DNA of 9,139 nucleotides from Chloroflexota bacterium. Its GTDB lineage: Bacteria; Chloroflexota; Dehalococcoidia; Lucifugimonadales; Australimonadaceae. The DNA is taken from positions 1-9,139 of the forward strand of contig JACZSI010000066.1 of the NCBI GenBank assembly GCA_022574265.1, in the 5' to 3' direction. Positions 1-4,951 of this stretch are shown here, one piece after another. How positions within the stretch are numbered: the first letter of the stretch is position 1; every line of letters starts with the position of its first letter. The notes below the pieces were generated by a model that saw only the letters and a program-made list of their open reading frames with translations, was not told where the DNA came from and did not search any database. Both the position numbers and the translations under genes were made by a program.

Positions 1-674
1 AGGGCCATGAGACACGCGAGGACGGCCGCGTCGCGTGGCGGCGCCAAGCGCTCTCGGAGCTTGCGGAGCCGCTGCTCGCGCGCGTCTTGGCCTCGGCGTG
101 GGAGCACGTCGCGGGTGCCGGCGCGGCGCTCTCGGCCGCGAAGCTCGGCGCGGCTTCGCGGCTGATCCGCAGGCCCGGCGGGGGCGAGCTCGCGCTGGGC
201 CGCGGCGCGCGGCTCGTCGTCGAGCAGGAGACGTGCGCGCTCGGAGCAGCGTCCACGGAGCGCATTCCGCTCGTGGCGGGACCGCTCGCCGTGCCCGGCG
301 TGACGCACGCGGGCCCCTGGATCGCGACGGTCTCCGCCGGCGAGCCGCGTGAGCTCGACCCGGCCGCGGTCACGGGCAAGGGCTGGCGGGCCGCGCTCGA
401 CGCCGACCAAGCCGGCGCCGGCCTCCGCCTGCGGGCGAGGGCGCGCGGCGACCGCTTCCAGCCGCTGGGGATGGACCAGCCCGTGCGGCTCCAGGACGTG
501 CTGGTGAACGCCAAGGTCCCCCGCGGCGAGCGCGACGACCTGCCGCTGGTGGTCAGCGAGCGCGGCATCGCGTGGGTGCCGGGCGTGCGTGTCGCGCAGT
601 GGGCGGTGGTGACGGCTGCCACGCGGCGCGTGGTGGAGGTCTCGCTCGAGCGCGGTGCCCAGGCTAGGGACTAG
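1..674 (+). CDS. tilS: tRNA(Ile)-lysidine synthetase, C-terminal part (5' truncated by window)
   Basis: TilS modifies cytidine 34 of the CAU-anticodon tRNA(Ile) to lysidine with ATP and lysine, so that it reads AUA; it is a cytosolic tRNA-modifying enzyme. The frame is open from position 3 to the TAG at 672-674, giving about 223 visible residues. A leucine/alanine-rich helical stretch comes first, then the substrate-binding part, then the TilS C-terminal domain. The diagnostic segment is near positions 450-600: GDRFQPLGM, then LQDVLVNAKVPRGERD, then LPLVV..GIAWVPG, which matches the family's usual GDRfqPLGm/LkdfL.d.kVPr.eRd/lPll...g.I.WVpG pattern. The N-terminal PP-loop (SGGxDS) domain lies outside the window. 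The stop overlaps that of the convergent membrane protein gene. Identification is firm from the C-terminal domain alone. A TTG at 87 lies in frame but is internal, because the homologous helical region continues upstream of it. Confidence 0.92.
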   Translation, partial: GHETREDGRVAWRRQALSELAEPLLARVLASAWEHVAGAGAALSAAKLGAASRLIRRPGGGELALGRGARLVVEQETCALGAASTERIPLVAGPLAVPGVTHAGPWIATVSAGEPRELDPAAVTGKGWRAALDADQAGAGLRLRARARGDRFQPLGMDQPVRLQDVLVNAKVPRGERDDLPLVVSERGIAWVPGVRVAQWAVVTAATRRVVEVSLERGAQARD

Positions 675-684
675 GAGCTAGGAC
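664..684. repeat. 3 x 7-bp CTAGG tandem repeat with stops in six frames
   Basis: Three imperfect heptamers follow each other: CTAGGGA, CTAGGAG, CTAGGAC. Each carries the palindrome CTAG, which is TAG on both strands. Because the period is 7 nt, the three TAGs fall in all three plus frames (665, 672, 679) and, as CTA, in all three minus frames (664, 671, 678). The middle copy provides the real stops of both tilS (672-674) and the convergent gene (671-673). Confidence 0.85.
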
Positions 685-1450
685 GGCGGCCAGGGACTCG
701 GTGGGGCCGCGGCCCCCCGCTCTTCGGCCGCCTGCTCATCCGCGGCCGGTGGCGCCTCTGCCGTCTGGGCCCAGCCTCGGGCGTGGGCCCAGCCTCGGCA
801 GCGCTCTCGGGTGCCGTCGCGGGCTCGTCGGGGGGCATCGGGCCGAAGGACGCGATCGGTTCGACGCTCGGCCACAGCGGCGCTTGCTCGGCCTCCGGCG
901 AAGCGGCTTCGGCCGCAGGCTCGCTCCCGCCCGCCGAGGCGAGCTCGTAGAGCCGCTGCGCGACGAGGTGGGCGTCGCGCCGGGCGTCCGCGGAGCGCAG
1001 CACGTGGCGCAGCGAGTAGTCGCCGGCGTGCAGGATGAGCGCCCCTTCCTGGTCCGGCAACACGTATCCCGTGAGGATGTAGATGGCCGCGAGGACCGGC
1101 AGGCCTCCCACGAGCAGCGAGATCAGCACGACGCCGACGACGATCCAGCTGAGCCACCCCAGCAGCGCGCCGGCGCCGAGCAGGAGAAGCCCCTGGGGGA
1201 GCCGCTCGGCCGCCCGGTAGACGTCGACCACCTCGACGCCCGTGAGCTTGCTCAGGGGAAGCAGCGCGGTCGTCCGCTTGCCCGGCTCGCTGCTGAGCAG
1301 GATCGCCCGGTGCGTGGTCACGGTCAGGCTATTCTCGCCGGCGGCCGACGCGCCGACGACGCCGAGCTGGGCATCGAGGGCAACCTCGAAGCGCTCGCCT
1401 GGGAGCAAGGGCACCTGGTCGTGGGGAGGCCCATCCGCGGAGCGGTTCAA
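671..1450 (-). CDS. Unknown membrane protein, probable PH-like domain split by a two-helix hairpin
   Basis: I do not recognise a named family. The 259-residue product has a soluble beta-rich start (about 15-80; LLPGERFEV, LTVTTHRAILLSS, then LPLSKLTGVEV). Two membrane helices follow (about 87-105 and 107-131). A second soluble piece (about 136-171) has a strand and a helix ending LVAQRLYEL. A long Ala/Pro/Glu-rich tail then becomes Arg-rich. Strands, then a TM pair, then a strand and amphipathic helix look like a bacterial PH-like domain interrupted by a membrane hairpin; this is inference. The start is TTG at 1450: GAGG at 1457-1460 lies 6 nt upstream, no ATG or GTG precedes it in frame, and an in-frame stop lies at 1511-1513. 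The gene follows the PIG-L gene by 94 nt on the same strand, with a possible promoter of its own. The last 32 residues may be frameshifted (see findings). Confidence 0.75.
   Translation of the reverse strand: MNRSADGPPHDQVPLLPGERFEVALDAQLGVVGASAAGENSLTVTTHRAILLSSEPGKRTTALLPLSKLTGVEVVDVYRAAERLPQGLLLLGAGALLGWLSWIVVGVVLISLLVGGLPVLAAIYILTGYVLPDQEGALILHAGDYSLRHVLRSADARRDAHLVAQRLYELASAGGSEPAAEAASPEAEQAPLWPSVEPIASFGPMPPDEPATAPESAAEAGPTPEAGPRRQRRHRPRMSRRPKSGGPRPHRVPGRRPSS
766..798. repeat. 15-bp exact direct repeat, 18-bp period
   Basis: TGGGCCCAGCCTCGG occurs at 766-780 and again at 784-798, separated by GCG. On the minus strand the 18-bp period is six codons and duplicates an EAGP-type segment in the disordered tail of the membrane protein. 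It is probably a small slippage duplication in low-complexity coding DNA, and it marks where the tail changes from acidic to basic. Confidence 0.8.
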
Positions 1451-1484
1451 CGAGCACCTCGGTGCAAGCGGTGGCGTCGCGGTG

Positions 1485-1514
1485 AGGATACCGGCGGCGC
1501 CGTCCGAGGATCAA
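1485..1514 (-). promoter_or_regulatory. Possible sigma70-type promoter for the membrane protein gene
   Basis: On the minus strand, TTGATC (1514-1509) stands 18 bp before TATCCT (1490-1485). Each box matches its consensus at 4 of 6 positions. Transcription would begin near 1478, about 28 nt before the TTG start at 1450, leaving room for GAGGTG at 1460-1455. The match is modest, and read-through from the upstream PIG-L gene is equally possible. Confidence 0.3.
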
Positions 1515-1544
1515 AGCGCGGCGGCCGCTGCCAGCTCATCGCCC

Positions 1545-2264
1545 TCATCTCCTGAAGTTGATCCTGCGGAAGACCTCGGCGAACTCGAAGCGATGCCCGT
1601 CGGCTGACGCGCGCTCGGCCGCACTCTCCGCCCGCCGCTTCACGAAGCCTTCGATGCGGGCGGCGTCGGTGGAGAGCTGGCTGGCGTGGGCCGCCAGCGC
1701 CTCCATCTTGCGGTCGATGGTCGAGGTGATATCCACCACCGTGTCGGGGTTCTCGGAGCCCCAGAGCAGGACCGCGCCGACCTTGTACGTTTCGAGCCCC
1801 TCGTCGATGTGCTCCGGGAAGTGGAGCAGGTCCCGCGCGTACGGGAAGCATGCGTCCATCGCCACCAGGCCCGATATGCGGTGGTCCCGGTGCGTGTGTC
1901 CCTCGGTGCGCAAGGGGTCCATCGCGAAGAGCACGTCGGGGCGCCAGCGCCGGATCTGCCGCACGACGTGGCCTCGAAACTCAGGGGTGTCCTCCAGCTC
2001 ACCGTCGCCGTACCCCAAGAAGACGACCTCCTCCACCCCCAGCACCCGCGCCGCGTTGCGCTGCTCCTCGTCCCTGATCGCGGCGAGGCGCTCGCTCGTC
2101 ATCTCGGGGTCGGAGGACCCCTTGTCTCCGTTGGTCGCAACCACGTAGAGGACGTGGCAGCCATCATCCACCCACTTGGCCACGGTGCCCGCGCATCCCG
2201 ATTCTCCATCGTCCGGATGGGGGATGACGAGCATGGCCCGTTCCGGCGTTTCGATCGTCTCCAA
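1545..2264 (-). CDS. PIG-L/LmbE family zinc-dependent N-deacetylase
   Basis: This family removes the N-acetyl group from GlcNAc-type conjugates; members include MshB (mycothiol), BshB (bacillithiol), Mca and LmbE. In this 239-residue form the N-terminal motif HPDDGE spans residues 16-21, with H16 and D19 as expected zinc ligands and D18 as the general base. TNGDKGS follows at 44-50. HTHRDH at 123-128 supplies H125 (second catalytic His) and H128 (third zinc ligand). The HPDDxE spacing is closer to LmbE/BshB-type enzymes than to the HPDDE of MshB. Start choice: a full GGAGG at 2274-2270 sits 5 nt before the in-frame TTG at 2264. The GTG at 2270-2268 lies inside that Shine-Dalgarno sequence and cannot use it; ATG at 2234 is a weaker alternative. 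The substrate is unknown, but the nearby MshA-like and MshD-like genes suggest an amino-sugar conjugate. There is no signal peptide, so it is probably cytosolic. Confidence 0.9.
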   Translation of the reverse strand: METIETPERAMLVIPHPDDGESGCAGTVAKWVDDGCHVLYVVATNGDKGSSDPEMTSERLAAIRDEEQRNAARVLGVEEVVFLGYGDGELEDTPEFRGHVVRQIRRWRPDVLFAMDPLRTEGHTHRDHRISGLVAMDACFPYARDLLHFPEHIDEGLETYKVGAVLLWGSENPDTVVDITSTIDRKMEALAAHASQLSTDAARIEGFVKRRAESAAERASADGHRFEFAEVFRRINFRR

Positions 2265-2269
2265 TTCCA

Positions 2270-2274
2270 CCTCC
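2270..2274 (-). promoter_or_regulatory. Ribosome binding site GGAGG that favours the TTG start of the PIG-L gene
   Basis: The minus strand reads GGAGG, TGGAA, TTG. The 5-nt spacing to the TTG at 2264 is in the normal range. The GTG formed by the end of this same motif would have no spacing at all. Confidence 0.6.
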
Positions 2275-2293
2275 GGGGCGTCTAGGGGGAGTC

Positions 2294-2302
2294 TGCTAAG
2301 AT
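2294..2302 (+). promoter_or_regulatory. Possible extended -10 element for the MshD-like GNAT gene
   Basis: TGCTAAGAT has the extended -10 TG, one spacer base, then TAAGAT (4 of 6 to TATAAT). No convincing -35 lies upstream. Transcription would start near 2309, about 55 nt before the ATG at 2364. The element overlaps by two bases the -10 of the opposing PIG-L promoter. Confidence 0.35.
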
Positions 2303-2329
2303 GATAGCGGCGCCCGCGCGTGCTGGCTA
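2301..2329 (-). promoter_or_regulatory. Probable sigma70-type promoter for the PIG-L gene
   Basis: On the minus strand TAGCCA (2329-2324; 4 of 6 to TTGACA) is separated by exactly 17 bp from TATCAT (2306-2301; 5 of 6 to TATAAT). Transcription would begin near 2294, leaving a leader of about 30 nt that contains the GGAGG. This is the best promoter match seen in the window. Confidence 0.5.
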
Positions 2330-2363
2330 CACCGCACCGTTACCACGTTCGTTCGATCACCCC

Positions 2364-3257
2364 ATGGCCTATTCCGTCCGTCGATTCGCATGGGACGACG
2401 TGCCGCTGCTCACCGCATCGGAGGCAGCGCACGGCCCTCCGGCGAGCGCCGCGCCGGCCGATGCGGTCGAGCGCATGCGCCGGTGGCTCGCCCAGCCGGG
2501 CATGCAGCCTGAGCGCGACTGCTTCATCGCCGACGACGACGGCACTCCGGCGGGCTACGCGTACCTCGTGGTCGAGCAGCCGATCAGGCGCGGGGTGCTG
2601 ATCTTTGAGGCGGCACAGGCCGGCCGGCGGCCGTTGCTGGACGCGGCGGTCTCGGACGCGCGCTCGATCGGCCTCGCGGTCGTGCAGGTCGACGTGCCCG
2701 AGACGGACGACGCGCTGCGGAGTTTCCTGGCCTCGGCCGGGCTCGCCCACGTGCGTACGCACCTGCACCTGCGCCGCGACGGCGCGCAGACGATCGACGC
2801 TCCGCTGCCGGCCGGGGCGGCGATCCGATCCGCCGGACGCGACGATACGGCCGCTTTGACGGACCTCCAGAACGCGGCCTTCCGCGGTAGCTGGGGGTAT
2901 GCCCCGAACACGACCGAGACGATCGCCTACGGGGTGTTCGAGCTGCCCGACGACCCGCCCGACCGCGTCCTGCTGCTCGAGGAGGGCGGCCGGCTGCTCG
3001 CGTACTGCTGGACGCACCAGGGGCACGCCGGAGCGCCGGGCCAGATCGGCATGGTGGGCACGGCGCCCGCGGAGCAGTCCCGGGGGCTCGGGCGCGCGGT
3101 GACGGCGGCAGGCGTGGACCACCTCGTCGGGATCGGCGCGACGCCCATCGACATCACCGTCGACGCCGAGAACCCACCGGCTCTGCGGCTCTACGAGCAC
3201 CTCGGGTTCACGGTGCGCTGGCGCTCGGTCTGGTACGAGCTGCGGATCAGCGGGTGA
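2364..3257 (+). CDS. Tandem-GNAT N-acetyltransferase resembling mycothiol synthase MshD
   Basis: The 297-residue product has two GNAT (acetyl-CoA-dependent acyltransferase) halves, about 1-140 and 148-297. The C-terminal half has a clear acetyl-CoA signature: IGMVGTAPAEQSRGLGRA, with Q238..R240-G-L-G-R-A245. It ends with the typical DAENPPALRLYEHLGF strand-helix-strand. The N-terminal half has lost the glycine-rich loop (AGRRPLLDAA where RGxGxA is usual), so it is probably non-catalytic. Two domains with an active C-terminal one, the overall length and the D(A)xN..AxxLYExLGF ending recall MshD, which acetylates the cysteine of Cys-GlcN-Ins. The true substrate is not shown. Start: ATG 2364 is preferred over ATG 2301 because the 21 extra codons include ATA and TTA and have about 38 percent A/T at third positions, unlike the rest of the gene; they also overlap the promoter region. 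ATG 2301 does have a GGGGGAG 9 nt upstream, while 2364 lacks a clear Shine-Dalgarno. The 3' end overlaps the convergent EamA gene by 11 nt. Confidence 0.88.
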   Translation: MAYSVRRFAWDDVPLLTASEAAHGPPASAAPADAVERMRRWLAQPGMQPERDCFIADDDGTPAGYAYLVVEQPIRRGVLIFEAAQAGRRPLLDAAVSDARSIGLAVVQVDVPETDDALRSFLASAGLAHVRTHLHLRRDGAQTIDAPLPAGAAIRSAGRDDTAALTDLQNAAFRGSWGYAPNTTETIAYGVFELPDDPPDRVLLLEEGGRLLAYCWTHQGHAGAPGQIGMVGTAPAEQSRGLGRAVTAAGVDHLVGIGATPIDITVDAENPPALRLYEHLGFTVRWRSVWYELRISG

Positions 3258-3663
3258 GCAGGAGGATGGCGATGACTGCCAAGGCGATGCCTGCGATCCG
3301 CGTCGGCTTCATCGGCTCGCCCAAGACCAAGAACCCGAGGACGGCCGCGACGGTGAGGCTCAGGGCGAAGATGGGCACGACGATCGAGGCGGGGCCCAGG
3401 CTCAGCGCCTTGTAGTAGCTCAGGATGCTCGCGGAGAGCACGATCGCCGCCAACCCCATCCACGCCGTCGCCGCATTGGCCCCGAGGCCGCGGGTGACGC
3501 CGGAGCCGAAGGTGGCCATCCAGCCGAGGCCCGCGAGCACCAGGACCCCGTTCGTGACCACGAGCGTGAACGCGGGGTTGATCCCGCGGAACGCCAGCTT
3601 CAGCAGCACCGCCACGATGCCGTAGGTGACCATGGCGAAGAGGGCCCAGGGCAGGTATCCCAT
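3247..3663 (-). CDS. Half-size EamA/DMT-family membrane transporter
   Basis: The product has 138 residues and one EamA domain, where standard DMT transporters have two (about 300 residues, 10 helices). Hydrophobic segments lie near residues 4-24, 31-52, 67-88, 91-113 and 119-137. The second half has the typical EamA sequence SYYKALSLGPASIVVPI and LGEPMKPTRIAGIALAVIAI. Single-domain members must pair to form a transport path, as small multidrug resistance and ArnE/ArnF-type proteins do. The substrate cannot be told; its position after a glycosyltransferase suggests export or flipping of a sugar conjugate or metabolite, which is inference. ATG 3663 has a clean GGAGG at 3671-3675, 7 nt upstream. 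It is the last gene of the minus-strand operon, 27 nt after the glycosyltransferase stop. A complete, separately initiated frame argues against a broken full-length gene. Confidence 0.85.
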   Translation of the reverse strand: MGYLPWALFAMVTYGIVAVLLKLAFRGINPAFTLVVTNGVLVLAGLGWMATFGSGVTRGLGANAATAWMGLAAIVLSASILSYYKALSLGPASIVVPIFALSLTVAAVLGFLVLGEPMKPTRIAGIALAVIAILLLTR

Positions 3664-3690
3664 GCTGCTGCCTCCGTTCGGATCAGGGAC

Positions 3691-4944
3691 CTAGACGCAG
3701 GGGGCGACGAGGGGGCGCTCGGACCCAGCGCTCAAGACGCTCCGATAGCCGTCTAGCGTCTCGTCGACCGAGCGGTCCCACGTGAACCCGCTGGCCCACG
3801 CGCGCGCCGCCGCCCCCATCCGCGAGGCGTGCTCCGGGTCGTCCAGCAGCTCCTCCAGCGCAGCAGCGAATGCGCGCGGGTCGTGGCTCGGAACGAGACG
3901 GCCCGTCTCGCCGTCGCGCACGAGCGACGGGAGCGCGCCAACGTCCGCCGCGACGACGGGCGTCCCGCACGCCATCGCTTCGAGCGCGGCCAGCCCGAAG
4001 CTCTCGTGGAACGACGGGACGGCGCAGACGTCGGCGCTCGCGTAGAAGTCCGGCAGGTCCGCCTGCGGGATGGCGGGCTGCCAGCGCACGCGCGAGCCGA
4101 CGCCGAGGTCCGCCGCGATGTCTTCCAGCCAGCCGGCACTGCGCTCCTCCTCCGAGCCACCCACGAGCACGAGGCGCACGTCGCTCGCATCCCGCATCTC
4201 TGCGAGGGCGCGCACCAGGATGTCGGGGCCCTTGAACGGCTCGAGCCGCCCGACGAAGAGGACGACCCGCTCGTGCTCGGCGATGCCGGTGGCCCGCCGG
4301 GCCTCGGCCCGGTCGCGGGGCCGGAAAAGCTCGGTATCGACGCCGCCGTGCACGACGTGCAGCCGCTCGGGCGGCAGGCCGAACAGCGCGCCGATATCCT
4401 CGGCCTCGCCCACGGTCGACGCGAAAACGCGGTCGGCCGCCGCCGCCATGCGCGCCTCGGCCTCCAACCGCACGGGCGATTCCGGCTCGCCGCCCGCACG
4501 CTGCTTCTGGGCGGCGATGGTGTGGTAGCTGACGAGGTGGGGTACGCCCCACTCCTTGGCGATGCCGGCTCCGACGTCGCCGGAGAGCCAGTAGTGGCTG
4601 TGCACGAGGTCGTACGCCGTTCCCTCCTCGGCGACGAATCGGCGGAGGTGATCCGTGTAGTCCGCGAGGTAGGGGACGACCTCTTCCTTCGAGAGCTCCG
4701 GCTCTCCCGCGCTCAGGTGGACGACACGCGCATTGGGCCCCAGCTCCAAGAGCTCCGGCCCACCCGCGTGATGGTTGCGCGTGAACACGTCGACGCAGAC
4801 GCCGCGCTCGGCAAGCAGCTGAGAGATCTTGCGCAGATACACGTTCATCCCACCGGCCGAGCGCACCCCTGGCATCATGAGCGGGCAGCCGTGCACGGAG
4901 AGCATGGCGACGCGGTGGATGGGCTGGTCGGTCGGCAACGTCAT
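3691..4944 (-). CDS. GT4 family glycosyltransferase, MshA-like (GT-B fold)
   Basis: This retaining GT-B glycosyltransferase has 417 residues, a usual GT4/MshA length. The N-terminal acceptor domain has LSVHGCPLMMPG followed by AGGMNVY (30-36), then HSHYWLSG (115-122) and HTIAAQK (141-147). The C-terminal nucleotide-sugar domain has VGRLEPFKGPDIL (231-243; R233, K238) and the EX7E motif E314...E322 in HESFGLAALEAM. The order closely follows MshA (UDP-GlcNAc:1L-myo-inositol-1-phosphate GlcNAc transferase). From memory of the corynebacterial MshA structure, K86, Y118, T142 and R159 appear to fall where the acceptor phosphate is bound. Sucrose-phosphate synthases and other GT4 enzymes share several of these motifs, so a sugar- or inositol-phosphate acceptor is likely but not proven. 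ATG 4944 follows the upstream gene's stop by 7 nt; its GAGG Shine-Dalgarno overlaps that stop, implying coupling. No membrane anchor; cytosolic. Confidence 0.9.
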   Translation of the reverse strand: MTLPTDQPIHRVAMLSVHGCPLMMPGVRSAGGMNVYLRKISQLLAERGVCVDVFTRNHHAGGPELLELGPNARVVHLSAGEPELSKEEVVPYLADYTDHLRRFVAEEGTAYDLVHSHYWLSGDVGAGIAKEWGVPHLVSYHTIAAQKQRAGGEPESPVRLEAEARMAAAADRVFASTVGEAEDIGALFGLPPERLHVVHGGVDTELFRPRDRAEARRATGIAEHERVVLFVGRLEPFKGPDILVRALAEMRDASDVRLVLVGGSEEERSAGWLEDIAADLGVGSRVRWQPAIPQADLPDFYASADVCAVPSFHESFGLAALEAMACGTPVVAADVGALPSLVRDGETGRLVPSHDPRAFAAALEELLDDPEHASRMGAAARAWASGFTWDRSVDETLDGYRSVLSAGSERPLVAPCV

Positions 4945-4951
4945 GCGTCCT

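Noticed and set aside
703..716. GGGGCCGCGGCCCC palindrome as a bidirectional terminator for tilS and the convergent gene
   Set aside because: It has no loop and no following T run on either strand, and it lies inside the coding tail; base composition alone explains it.
1451..1544. Small gene in the gap between the PIG-L and membrane protein genes
   Set aside because: Only short open frames without ribosome sites or coding character are present; the gap is better explained as a leader with a weak promoter.
701..1555. Long plus-strand open frame opposite the membrane protein and others like it (for example 3829-5046, 6489-7220, 7549-8982)
   Set aside because: These are antisense shadows of well-identified minus-strand genes in GC-rich DNA, Arg/Ala/Gly/His-rich and without recognisable motifs.
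2301..2363. 21-codon N-terminal extension of the MshD-like GNAT from ATG 2301
   Set aside because: It contains ATA and TTA codons and about 38 percent A/T third positions, unlike the gene body, and it overlaps a promoter. The GNAT fold begins naturally at ATG 2364.
3247..3663. EamA gene as a broken remnant of a full-length transporter
   Set aside because: It has its own strong Shine-Dalgarno and ATG, a complete domain and an intact stop, and the 27-nt gap upstream leaves no room for a missing half.
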